DNA of 7,804 bases from Planktomarina sp. (GCA_022425445.1 JAKMFM010000178.1:1-7804), one strand, 5' to 3'. Positions 1 to 7,033 are shown, counted from the stretch's first letter. Program-made: numbers and translations. Notes: generated by a model from the letters alone, not told the origin.

Positions 1-104
1 AAAGCCAAAGTGAGGCCGTTGAGCCCGCCGCCCGCGATGATAACGTCATAGTCCATAGATAAGACATGGGGCAGCAAAGGGATATTGTCGAGGGGGTGCG
101 ACAT
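1..104 (-). CDS. UbiH/COQ6-family FAD-dependent monooxygenase, N-terminal part
   Basis: Partial gene read on the minus strand; only the first 34 or so codons lie in the window. They contain MDYDVIIAGGGLNGLTLA, a beta strand followed by a GxGxxG dinucleotide-binding turn. This is how FAD monooxygenases of the UbiH/UbiF/COQ6 family begin; these enzymes hydroxylate ubiquinone precursors. The start is uncertain. ATG at 104 has a weak AGG six bases upstream and adds a 16-residue leader (MSHPLDNIPLL...). ATG at 56 gives the usual family start directly before DYDVII, but nothing purine-rich precedes it. The gene is divergent from the amidase, with 33 or 81 bases between starts depending on the choice. 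The FAD-fold assignment is firm; the UbiH subfamily is inferred from the GGGLNG context, and the substrate cannot be told from this fragment. Confidence 0.82.
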   Translation of the reverse strand, partial: MSHPLDNIPLLPHVLSMDYDVIIAGGGLNGLTLA

Positions 105-124
105 CGTTAGCCTGACGTTGAAGC

Positions 125-130
125 AGGAGG
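125..130 (+). promoter_or_regulatory. Ribosome binding site of the amidase gene
   Basis: AGGAGG lies seven bases before the ATG at 138 and fixes that start. An ATG at 131 is out of frame with the gene, and the in-frame ATG at 156 has no comparable site. Confidence 0.8.
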
Positions 131-137
131 ATGAGAG

Positions 138-1466
138 ATGCAACGATGGTTAACCATGAGTGCCGCAGCATTGGGCCGCGCAATTGCCAAGGGGGATATC
201 GACCCCGTTGATCTAGCGCAGACCTTTCTTGATGCGATCGATGCCCATCCCTTCACATCGCGCATTTACACCATTGTGACGCATGACCGAGCTTTGGCAG
301 AGGCGCGGGCGGCGTCTGAACGGGCGCGACTGGGTCAACAGAAGTCTGCGCTCGATGGGGTTCCTGTCTCTTGGAAAGATCTGTTTGACAGCGCGCATGT
401 GGCGACTGAAGCTGGCAGTGTTTTGCTCGAAAATCGTATGCCGTCCGAAGATTGCGAGGTGCTGCGCTGCGCGACGGAGTTGGGGCTGGTCTGCCTCGGG
501 AAAACGCATCTGTCCGAATTGGCCTTTTCTGGTTTGGGTTATAATCCCCGAACGGCGACTCCGCCTTGTGTAAATGATCATGACGCTGTGTCAGGTGGAT
601 CGTCGTCTGGGGCGGCGGCGTCTGTTGCCTTTGGCTTGGCAGCCTTGGCGATCGGGTCTGACACTGGAGGTTCCGTAAGAATCCCGGCGGCTTGGAATGA
701 TTTGGTAGGTTTGAAAACCACGAGCGGGCGCCTGTCTTTGGAGGGGGTGGTTCCGCTTTGCGCGCGTTTTGATACGGTTGGGCCGCTGTGCCGTTCGGTT
801 GAGGATGCGGCTTTGGCGCTTGCAGTTCTCGAGGGCAGCAAGCCTGCGGATTTGACCAACAGCACGTTGGATGGGCGGCGGTTCGCGATCTGTGACACGG
901 TGGCTTTAGATGCACTGCGCCCAGAACCGCACGCCGCTTTCGACATGGCCATAGATCGTCTGCGCGCGATGGGTGCTAAGGTTGAACGGATTGAAATTCC
1001 GCAGGTGCAAGAGGCTTTGGAACTTTCAGGAGTTCTATTCGCGGCTGAAGCTTATGGCACTTGGAAAGATATAATAGAGGCCAATCCAGACCTTATGTAT
1101 GAAGAGATCTTGATGCGGTTTCGTGGCGGAGCGGATGTTTCAGCGCCAGATTATGTTGCTGCTTGGCAAAAACTAGACAGGCTGCGCGGGGATTATTACA
1201 CGGCAACCCGAGAGTTTGACGCAGTTTTGATGCCCAGCTCACCGATCCTGCCGCCGAATATGGAACGATTGGGACGGGATCATGATTATTATGTGGCAGA
1301 AAACCTTCTGGCTCTGCGCAATACCCGCATTGGGAATCTCATGGGCGCTTGCGCCTTGACGCTTCCGACGGGCGTTCCGTCATGCGGTCTCATGATGGTT
1401 TGTCCGCCCCTGCAAGAGCACCATCTCCTTAGATTGGGCGCTGCGGTGGAAAATGCATTGGCTTAG
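138..1466 (+). CDS. Amidase signature (AS) family hydrolase
   Basis: A 442-residue cytoplasmic enzyme of the amidase signature family (Ser-cisSer-Lys hydrolases of carboxylic amides), close to the usual family length. The catalytic elements are visible: Lys80 in PVSWKDLF, the cis-serine at Ser155 in the SGGSSSG loop, and the nucleophile Ser179 in GSDTGGSVRIPA. The spacings 80-155-179 (75 and 24 residues) match those of fatty acid amide hydrolase (142-217-241), so the active site looks intact. The serine-loop core reads SGGSSSG where many members have PGGSSGG. There is no signal peptide. The reaction (R-CO-NH2 to acid plus ammonia) is secure for the family, but the substrate is not predictable. 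A GatA role is unlikely because gatC/gatB are not adjacent and the chain is shorter and divergent. It is the first gene of a plus-strand run and precedes the aminotransferase by 64 bases. Confidence 0.93.
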   Translation: MQRWLTMSAAALGRAIAKGDIDPVDLAQTFLDAIDAHPFTSRIYTIVTHDRALAEARAASERARLGQQKSALDGVPVSWKDLFDSAHVATEAGSVLLENRMPSEDCEVLRCATELGLVCLGKTHLSELAFSGLGYNPRTATPPCVNDHDAVSGGSSSGAAASVAFGLAALAIGSDTGGSVRIPAAWNDLVGLKTTSGRLSLEGVVPLCARFDTVGPLCRSVEDAALALAVLEGSKPADLTNSTLDGRRFAICDTVALDALRPEPHAAFDMAIDRLRAMGAKVERIEIPQVQEALELSGVLFAAEAYGTWKDIIEANPDLMYEEILMRFRGGADVSAPDYVAAWQKLDRLRGDYYTATREFDAVLMPSSPILPPNMERLGRDHDYYVAENLLALRNTRIGNLMGACALTLPTGVPSCGLMMVCPPLQEHHLLRLGAAVENALA

Positions 1467-1517
1467 CGATGGTTTTGGTTTGCAGTGATCGTCTAGCTAC
1501 CTTACGCCTAAGCTCAA

Positions 1518-1523
1518 AAGGAG
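1518..1523 (+). promoter_or_regulatory. Ribosome binding site of the aminotransferase gene
   Basis: AAGGAG ends seven bases before the ATG at 1531, favouring that codon over the adjacent in-frame ATG at 1534. The 64-base gap from the amidase stop has no hairpin with a T-run, so read-through from the amidase is plausible. Confidence 0.75.
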
Positions 1524-1530
1524 AAACCTC

Positions 1531-2694
1531 ATGATGCCCACCCGTTTTGATGCTTTGCCAACCGCCACTTGGCCGCGTCTGCGCAATTTGTTGGATGGCC
1601 ATGCGCCGGGTGGTCCGGTCATCAATATGACCATCGGTGAGCCAAAACATAAATTCCCCGATTGGGTTGGACCGGCATTGGTTGAGGCGATGGCGGGGTT
1701 CAACAGCTATCCTGACAATAATGGCACGCCGGAATTGCGCGAGGCAATCACGGGTTTCCTGCGGCGTCGTTATGCAATTGATTTGGATATGGACAGCCAA
1801 GTTATGGTGCTCAACGGCACACGTGAAGGGTTGTTTAATGCGGTGGTGGCCCTGGGGCAAACTGGATCCAAGATATTGATTCCAAATCCATTTTATCAGG
1901 TCTATACGGTTGCGGCCATGGCGATCGGCGCGCAATCGGTGTACTTGCCAGCGAGGGCAGAAAGTGGATTTTTACCGGATTTGGATGCATTGACGCCCGA
2001 CGAGCTTAACCAAACGTCTGTCTTTTTTCTTTGTTCACCCTCTAATCCGCAAGGGGTTGTTGCGTCGAAGACCTATTGGAGTCGATTGCTCACGCTGGCG
2101 GAAACTTATGATTTCAAAATTTTTGCCGATGAGTGTTATAGTGAAATCTACAGAACTGTCCCACCACCTGGTGCTTTGCAGGTGGCGGCGCAAATGGGGG
2201 CAGATCCTGAACGGGTGGTTGCCTTTCATTCCTTGTCGAAACGCTCGAACCTTCCGGGGCTGCGCTCGGGTTTTGTGGCGTCGGGATCTAAAAACATCTC
2301 TCGGATCAAACGGCTGCGCGCCTATGCCGGCTGTCCGGTGGCTGGACCTATCCAGCATGTTTCTGCTAAAGTATGGTCAGACGAGGCGCATGTTGTTGCC
2401 AACCGGCAACTATATTATGGCAAATTTGAAGCGGCGGATCGCATTTTTGCCGGAATTAAGTCCTATAATTCGCCAGACGCCGGGTTTTTCTTGTGGCTGC
2501 CCGTCGAAGATGACGAAGCCGCTGCATTGAAACTTTGGACCGAAACGGGGTTGCGGGTGCTACCAGGATCATATCTGGGGCAAATCGCAAATGAGCAGAA
2601 CCCTGGGTCCGGCTATGTTCGGGTCGCTTTGGTGGCTCCAAAAGAAGAAATGCAGCGCGGATTAACTATTTTGCGCGACTGCTTATATAAATGA
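1531..2694 (+). CDS. dapC: PLP aminotransferase class I/II, probable succinyldiaminopimelate transaminase (DapC type)
   Basis: A 387-residue fold-type I PLP enzyme. Visible elements are IGEPKH near residue 35, the NGTRE turn at 95-99, CSPSNPQG with Asn172, DECYSEIY with Asp200 (pairs with the PLP ring nitrogen) and Tyr203, and SLSKRSNLPGLRSGF with Lys237 as the Schiff-base lysine and Arg245 near the phosphate. Arg364 in GYVRVAL should bind the substrate carboxylate. The blocks PNPFYQVY, DECYSEIY, SLSKRSN and GYVRVALVAP together resemble DapC, which converts N-succinyl-2-amino-6-ketopimelate and glutamate to N-succinyl-LL-diaminopimelate in lysine and peptidoglycan synthesis. The aminotransferase call is very safe; the DapC assignment is by remembered motif pattern, and a related broad-specificity transaminase remains possible. 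ftsK starts 13 bases after its stop, suggesting cotranscription and perhaps translational coupling. Confidence 0.85.
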   Translation: MMPTRFDALPTATWPRLRNLLDGHAPGGPVINMTIGEPKHKFPDWVGPALVEAMAGFNSYPDNNGTPELREAITGFLRRRYAIDLDMDSQVMVLNGTREGLFNAVVALGQTGSKILIPNPFYQVYTVAAMAIGAQSVYLPARAESGFLPDLDALTPDELNQTSVFFLCSPSNPQGVVASKTYWSRLLTLAETYDFKIFADECYSEIYRTVPPPGALQVAAQMGADPERVVAFHSLSKRSNLPGLRSGFVASGSKNISRIKRLRAYAGCPVAGPIQHVSAKVWSDEAHVVANRQLYYGKFEAADRIFAGIKSYNSPDAGFFLWLPVEDDEAAALKLWTETGLRVLPGSYLGQIANEQNPGSGYVRVALVAPKEEMQRGLTILRDCLYK

Positions 2695-2697
2695 TGC

Positions 2698-2702
2698 TGA
2701 GG
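2698..2702 (+). promoter_or_regulatory. Ribosome binding site of ftsK
   Basis: TGAGG lies five bases before the ATG at 2708 and four bases after the aminotransferase stop. This arrangement suits a ribosome finishing the upstream gene and restarting on ftsK. Confidence 0.6.
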
Positions 2703-2707
2703 TACAT

Positions 2708-5497
2708 ATGGCTTATCCAACCCGCGGACGCGATCCGTTTTTGGACGCAGCGACACAGGCTTTCTTAGAAAGACGGGGCGTCGAAGCGCTCGGACTGATT
2801 ATATTGGCGGTGGGCGTGGCCTTTGCCCTGACCTTGGCCAGCTATGCACCCGAGGATTCGGCTTGGATTTCTGCTGGTGGCCCTGAGATTAAAAATTGGC
2901 TTGGGCAGATTGGGGCCATTGTCGCGGCGCCCTTGATCAAGATCATGGGGCTCGGCAGCTGGGGCATTCCTTTGACATTCGCAGCATGGGGTCTAAGGCT
3001 GATCGCGCATATTGGTGCGGAACGTATGCTGATGCGTTTGGTCTATGCGCCAATCTTTTGGGCACTTTGTGCCCTTTACGCCGCAACGCTTACACCGATC
3101 AGCAGTTGGTCACATAGTTTTTCGATGGGCGGCTTGTTTGGCGACACAGTTCTCTTCATGATTTTGCAATTGCTACCGGGATCGGTGACTTTGGGCGCAA
3201 ATATTGTGGCTCTTGTATTGGGAACTTTGGTTGTGATCCTGGGCGGCTATGTGACCGGGTTAATCTTCCGTGAGATAAACACCTTTTTTCGCGGTATCAG
3301 CTTGCTGGGCAGCCGGCTTATCTTGGGTTTGATTTACGTTCTGGCGCGTGGCTGGACCGGCATGCGCAGCCGTCAAGAGCGCCGCGCTGCTGAACGCAGC
3401 GATCCGACTATGGATCCTATGTCACAAAGTGAAACAGCGCGCGTGGCATCTGTGATCAGAGCCAATCCTGCGATGCCGAATGCTCCTGTGGGTTCTGCTT
3501 TACCAGGGCAGCCCCAGCCGAAATCACTTTTTGCGCGGGTTCTGAAGCGCGGGGTTGAGCCGAAGCCGGCGCAATCTCCGACAGCGCCAGTTTTGCCGGG
3601 CCCTTTGGGTGAGGCAGAGGATCCGATGCAGGATCGTATTCGAGGAAAAATCGTTGAGGCCATTCGTGCGCGCGATCCGCAAGCGGCTATGGCCGTACAG
3701 GGCCAAACTCCAATTGTTACCACCAAACCCGGTCGTCCCACGGGTCCCGAGCCGATAATCTTGCAGCACCCTGCGCCAGAAGCACCCTTTATGGAAGATC
3801 AAGCTGAGGTTTTTGAGGAGCATCCTGCGGCCCCAATCCCATCTGACTATGTAGCTGAACCCCCGCTTACCGCTGCGCATAAGCAAGTGGTACAACACGG
3901 TGTGCGACGCCCAATCAAACCGTCCAGCCAGGCGATTTCCGAAGCACAGCCAACATTGGATCTGGAACCCAAGACTCCAGATCAAACCTATGTAAAACCG
4001 CCTCTGAGCCTGTTGATGAGCCCATCCTCGGTTGAGCGGCATGTCTTGAGTGACGATGCTCTGGAGAGCAATGCGCGTATGTTGGAAAGCGTGTTGGATG
4101 ACTACGGCGTCAAAGGTGAGATCGTCAGCGTGCGCCCCGGACCGGTGGTGACGATGTATGAATTGGAGCCAGCCCCCGGGTTGAAAGCAAGCCGTGTGAT
4201 CGGTCTGTCGGATGATATCGCGCGCTCTATGTCCGCACTCTCCGCGCGGGTGAGCACAGTGCCAGGCCGTTCGGTCATCGGGATTGAGCTGCCCAATGAG
4301 AGCCGCGAGATGTGTGTTTTGCGTGAAATTTTGTCTGCGCGTGATTTTGGGGATGCGAATATGCGCCTACCTCTCGCGCTTGGCAAAGACATCGGTGGTG
4401 AGCCAATTGTGGCAAACCTCGCGAAAATGCCCCATTTGCTGATTGCTGGGACCACAGGTTCGGGAAAATCTGTTGCGATTAACACGATGATCCTATCTTT
4501 GCTCTATCGTTTGACGCCAGAAGAATGCCGGATGATCATGATTGATCCGAAAATGCTGGAACTCAGCGTCTATGACGGTATTCCTCATCTCCTCAGCCCA
4601 GTTGTCACCGATCCTAAAAAGGCGGTGGTGGCGTTGAAATGGACTGTCGGGGAGATGGAAGAGCGGTATCGCAAGATGTCAAAAATGGGCGTGCGCAATA
4701 TCGATGGCTATAACAGCCGCGTTAAAGATGCTCAGGCCAAGGGTGAAATGTTCAGCCGCACGGTGCAAACAGGCTTTGACGAAGGCACGGGCGAGCCGCT
4801 GTTTGAGACCGAAAAATTCAAACCAGAAACGCTGCCCTATATCGTTGTTGTGGTCGATGAGATGGCCGATTTGATGATGGTGGCGGGCAAGGAGATTGAA
4901 GCCTGTATCCAACGTTTGGCGCAGATGGCGCGGGCCTCAGGTATTCATATTATCATGGCCACACAGCGTCCTTCTGTGGATGTGATCACTGGGACAATCA
5001 AAGCCAACTTCCCAACGCGGATCTCCTTTCAAGTGACCTCAAAGGTCGACAGCCGAACCATTTTGGGCGAAATGGGCGCCGAGCAGCTTTTGGGCATGGG
5101 TGATATGCTTTATATGGCCGGTGGCGGCAAAGTCACGCGCGTGCATGGACCCTTCTGTTCCGATGAAGAAGTGGAAGATGTGGTCACTCATCTCAAAACT
5201 TTCGGCCCACCAGATTACCTTTCTGGAGTTCTGGAGGGTCCGAGCGAGGGGACCGAAAGCGATATTGATGCGGTGCTGGGGCTCGGCGGTAATACGGATT
5301 CAGAAGATGCGCTCTATGACACCGCCGTCCAAATCGTCGCGAAAGATCGCAAATGTTCCACCAGCTACATTCAGCGGAAATTGGCGATCGGCTATAACAA
5401 AGCTGCGCGGCTGGTTGAGCAGATGGAAGAGAACGGGTTGGTCAGCGCCGCAAATCATGTCGGCAAAAGGGAAATCTTGATGCCCGAGCACAATTGA
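2708..5497 (+). CDS. ftsK: DNA translocase FtsK
   Basis: A 929-residue septal DNA pump that moves chromosome termini and helps resolve dimers with XerCD at the divisome. The N-terminus (about 27-212) is hydrophobic, with membrane segments near 27-45, 67-101 (possibly re-entrant or two short helices), 110-128 and 161-184. A proline- and charge-rich linker of low conservation spans about 218-427. The motor follows: an alpha domain from about 428 (VKPPLSLL), then the RecA-like core with Walker A GTTGSGKS at 581-588 (Lys587), Walker B VVVVDE at 713-718, and the conserved MATQRPSVDVITG and GAEQLLGMGDMLYM blocks. The C-terminal winged-helix gamma domain (about 866-925, containing YIQRKLAIGYNKAARLVEQM) reads polar KOPS-type sequences and contacts XerD in characterised homologues. 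All domains are present and no disruption is seen. Start chosen by the adjacent TGAGG. Followed by lolA after 73 bases with no convincing terminator. Confidence 0.98.
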   Translation: MAYPTRGRDPFLDAATQAFLERRGVEALGLIILAVGVAFALTLASYAPEDSAWISAGGPEIKNWLGQIGAIVAAPLIKIMGLGSWGIPLTFAAWGLRLIAHIGAERMLMRLVYAPIFWALCALYAATLTPISSWSHSFSMGGLFGDTVLFMILQLLPGSVTLGANIVALVLGTLVVILGGYVTGLIFREINTFFRGISLLGSRLILGLIYVLARGWTGMRSRQERRAAERSDPTMDPMSQSETARVASVIRANPAMPNAPVGSALPGQPQPKSLFARVLKRGVEPKPAQSPTAPVLPGPLGEAEDPMQDRIRGKIVEAIRARDPQAAMAVQGQTPIVTTKPGRPTGPEPIILQHPAPEAPFMEDQAEVFEEHPAAPIPSDYVAEPPLTAAHKQVVQHGVRRPIKPSSQAISEAQPTLDLEPKTPDQTYVKPPLSLLMSPSSVERHVLSDDALESNARMLESVLDDYGVKGEIVSVRPGPVVTMYELEPAPGLKASRVIGLSDDIARSMSALSARVSTVPGRSVIGIELPNESREMCVLREILSARDFGDANMRLPLALGKDIGGEPIVANLAKMPHLLIAGTTGSGKSVAINTMILSLLYRLTPEECRMIMIDPKMLELSVYDGIPHLLSPVVTDPKKAVVALKWTVGEMEERYRKMSKMGVRNIDGYNSRVKDAQAKGEMFSRTVQTGFDEGTGEPLFETEKFKPETLPYIVVVVDEMADLMMVAGKEIEACIQRLAQMARASGIHIIMATQRPSVDVITGTIKANFPTRISFQVTSKVDSRTILGEMGAEQLLGMGDMLYMAGGGKVTRVHGPFCSDEEVEDVVTHLKTFGPPDYLSGVLEGPSEGTESDIDAVLGLGGNTDSEDALYDTAVQIVAKDRKCSTSYIQRKLAIGYNKAARLVEQMEENGLVSAANHVGKREILMPEHN

Positions 5498-5570
5498 GCA
5501 GGTGATGCGGTGACGCAATTGTGATGCGAGCGGGCTTCACGCCTTTTGGGAAACAGGCTAGGATTGTGAC

Positions 5571-6158
5571 ATGAGACTCATCACCGTCCTTTGCCTCATT
5601 TTGGCCACGCCAGTTGCAGCTGAAAAAATCAGCCTCAATGAAATATCGTCGTATTTTAATGCCATGACCACGGCAGAGGCACAGTTTTCACAGTTCACGG
5701 ATACGGGGGAAACCTCTACGGGGCGGTTGTTCATTCGGCGGCCTGGACGCATTCGTTTTGAATATGACCCGCCAGAGGCCACTTTGGTTGTGGTTGGCGG
5801 TGGACAGGTGGCGGTCTTTGATCCCAAATCCCGCGATGAGCCGTTGCGGTTTCCGCTGCGCCACTCACCGCTGAGCCTGGTTTTGGAGCGGACGGTGGAT
5901 TTGGCGCAACGTGATATGGTGGTCGCCCATTTCGAGGCCGAGTCCCAAACTGCTGTGACGTTGCAGGATCTGGAAAACCCTGACTATGGTTTCATCCAAC
6001 TGATTTTCACCGACAACCCCGTGCAGCTGCGCCAATGGGTGGTGCAAGACAATTCCGGCGGCCGAACTCGTATTGTTTTAGACGGTTTGACTCAAGGCGG
6101 AAAGCTGTCAAATGTGTTGTTCAACATCCAACACGAGATGCAAAAACGCCAGGACTGA
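5571..6158 (+). CDS. lolA: Outer-membrane lipoprotein carrier protein LolA
   Basis: A 195-residue periplasmic chaperone that takes lipoproteins released by the LolCDE transporter and carries them to the outer membrane. The first 17 residues are a Sec signal (MRLITVLCLILATPVAA) with likely signal peptidase I cleavage before Glu18. The mature part shows the LolA pattern: AEAQFSQ at about 56-62 of the DNA-encoded N-terminal third, GRLFIRRPGRIRFEYDPPE, a glycine-rich turn (VVVGGGQVAVFDP), LSLVLERTVDL and a C-terminal GLIxL-like strand region around TRIVLDGLTQGGKLSNVLF. These strands fit the half-barrel with a hydrophobic cavity. A weak TAGGAT lies about seven bases before the ATG at 5571. It is probably cotranscribed with ftsK. 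Its last 38 bases overlap, in antisense, the open frame of the SIR2-like remnant. Confidence 0.93.
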   Translation: MRLITVLCLILATPVAAEKISLNEISSYFNAMTTAEAQFSQFTDTGETSTGRLFIRRPGRIRFEYDPPEATLVVVGGGQVAVFDPKSRDEPLRFPLRHSPLSLVLERTVDLAQRDMVVAHFEAESQTAVTLQDLENPDYGFIQLIFTDNPVQLRQWVVQDNSGGRTRIVLDGLTQGGKLSNVLFNIQHEMQKRQD

Positions 6159-6366
6159 GGCGCGTCGCGCAATGCGTGCTCCAACTGCTGTCGGGTTTTG
6201 CACTCGAGGTTTCCTCCACGCTGCGTATCAAATCCTCGTTAATCCCCCAGCCCGTTGGAATTCCTGCGGCGTGTGAAATACCAGAATCCAGCAACAGTGC
6301 ATATGTGCCTCTTTGATTGTGAAGGCTGAAGGCGAGTTGCAGCAATGGGTCGTCAAATAAAGTCAT
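6121..6366 (-). pseudogene. SIR2-like protein, truncated N-terminal remnant
   Basis: Minus-strand frame of 81 codons from ATG at 6366, with GGAG seven bases before it (6374-6377). The first 52 or so residues (to about 6211) read like the beginning of prokaryotic SIR2-like proteins: LLQLAFSLHNQRGTYALLL, then DSGISHAAGIPTGW and EDLIRSV. This corresponds to the first strand, NAD-binding turn and following helix of that fold. The family needs roughly 200 or more residues for the domain; here recognisable sequence stops after the first helix. The remaining 29 residues look unrelated and run antisense into the end of lolA. The turn normally starts with Gly (LLLGSGIS-like) but has Asp27 here (GAT at 6288-6286). 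I infer a dead fragment of a larger gene, possibly a defence-type NADase. The family call comes from motif memory, not a search. A short expressed peptide cannot be excluded. Confidence 0.6.
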
Positions 6367-6442
6367 GGTCAAACTCCACATTATAAATGGAGTCTAGATA
6401 GGTATAGAGTCTGTAAATTACGAGGTGGGGGAGATAGAGCCT
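6159..6442. other. Gene-poor stretch between lolA and the transglycosylase gene
   Basis: This 284-base stretch has no intact gene. It contains most of the SIR2-like remnant, a TATAAT hexamer on the minus strand (6385-6380), two GAGTCT copies 17 bases apart (6390-6395 and 6407-6412), and a palindrome that enters the 3' end of the transglycosylase gene. If the TATAAT were a true -10 element, transcription would begin near 6373, downstream of the remnant's GGAG. The two signals are therefore not mutually consistent, and no good -35 sits 16-18 bases upstream. Confidence 0.6.
6390..6412. repeat. Two direct GAGTCT copies upstream of the SIR2-like remnant
   Basis: GAGTCT occurs at 6390-6395 and again at 6407-6412, 17 bases start to start, with AT-rich sequence between them. 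A related ATAGAG string occurs at 6404-6409 and again at 6434-6439. The 17-base spacing is not a whole number of helical turns, so cooperative binding on one face is not clearly supported. It may be a former operator or chance. Confidence 0.3.
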
Positions 6443-6447
6443 CTATC
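6433..6447 (-). terminator. Short palindrome at the transglycosylase stop codon, possible weak terminator
   Basis: GATAGAG-C-CTCTATC is a perfect 15-base palindrome centred on 6440, with a G-run on one side and CC on the other, so the arms can extend by two pairs past a one-base bulge. In the minus-strand transcript it folds immediately at the stop codon (6445-6443). There is no T-run after it in either direction, so intrinsic termination is doubtful; a 3'-end stabilising hairpin is equally possible. Confidence 0.3.
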
Positions 6448-7033
6448 CCTTACCGCAGCTGATCAATTGCCGCTTATACATCGCCGTCCGGCGTTCGAGG
6501 CCATTTGCGATATTGATCAGCCAGCGTTTGGATTTGTATGATCCGCGGCGATAACCGGTCCGGCCTTCGTGGTAGGCGAGATATTGGTTGCGCGTGTCGG
6601 ACATCGGAATGCCCAGAGATCGGCGGCTTTGCGCCATATACCAGCCCATGAAATCTACAGCATCTCGGATATTGGTGCGGCTGGCGCCCCAGCGGCCTGC
6701 ACTTTTCTTATATTCTTTCCAAGTTCCATCTAGCGCCTGCGCATAGCCATATGCCGAACTTTGACGACCGGCGGGAATGACCCAGAGTGTATATTTCTTA
6801 GGTGTTCTGGCATTGGCTTTGAATTTGCTTTCTTGCCAAATCATCGCCATTTGCGTCGAAATTGGCACGCCATATTTGCGTTTGGCCGCGCGAAAGGCCG
6901 GCAGGAAGCTGCGGCGCTGATCTAATATCGAGCAGGCATTGTCTAGATTTCGTGGCGGATTTGAATTGCCACCAGAAAAAGAACACCCCGCCAGAAGGGT
7001 GATCAGAACGAGGCTGCGAAGAATACTGCTCAT
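6443..7033 (-). CDS. SLT-domain lytic transglycosylase, lipoprotein
   Basis: A 196-residue protein, starting from ATG at 7033. It opens with a lipoprotein signal, MSSILRSLVLITLLAGC, whose lipobox LAGC makes Cys17 the acylated residue. Ser follows at +2, so outer-membrane sorting is expected. The domain is lysozyme-like (GH23/SLT): YGVPISTQMAMIWQESKF places the probable catalytic acid at Glu68, SAYGYAQALDGTW occupies the position of the GLMQ-type motif, and NQYLAYHEGRTGYRRGSY matches the later substrate-groove motif. It would cut the MurNAc-GlcNAc bond of peptidoglycan, giving anhydro-muropeptides. An in-frame GTG at 7045 would add four residues (MTAP), but neither start has a clear ribosome site; ATG gives the more typical lipoprotein signal. 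Numbering from the GTG moves Cys and Glu to 21 and 72. The C-terminal third is rich in Arg and Lys. The gene is divergent from hspQ and convergent with lolA. Confidence 0.88.
   Translation of the reverse strand: MSSILRSLVLITLLAGCSFSGGNSNPPRNLDNACSILDQRRSFLPAFRAAKRKYGVPISTQMAMIWQESKFKANARTPKKYTLWVIPAGRQSSAYGYAQALDGTWKEYKKSAGRWGASRTNIRDAVDFMGWYMAQSRRSLGIPMSDTRNQYLAYHEGRTGYRRGSYKSKRWLINIANGLERRTAMYKRQLISCGKG

Noticed and set aside
253..915. A 220-codon open frame on the minus strand inside the amidase gene
   Set aside because: The translation is low-complexity, rich in Pro, Arg, Gln and His, and resembles no family. It is a shadow of the intact amidase frame.
1467..1530. AGCT...AGCT inverted copies in the amidase-dapC gap
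   Set aside because: AGCT is a self-complementary tetramer and two copies in 64 bases are expected by chance.
3524..4042. Open frame on the minus strand opposite the FtsK linker
   Set aside because: The linker is poorly conserved and lacks stops in antisense by chance. The frame has no ribosome site or recognisable motif.
5498..5570. Possible terminator after ftsK (GGGCTTCACGCC followed by TTTT)
   Set aside because: Only three base pairs can form, too few for an intrinsic terminator, so lolA is treated as cotranscribed.
6035..6316. Plus-strand open frame crossing the end of lolA
   Set aside because: It starts inside lolA in another frame, its product shows no domain, and it runs antisense to the more convincing SIR2-like remnant.
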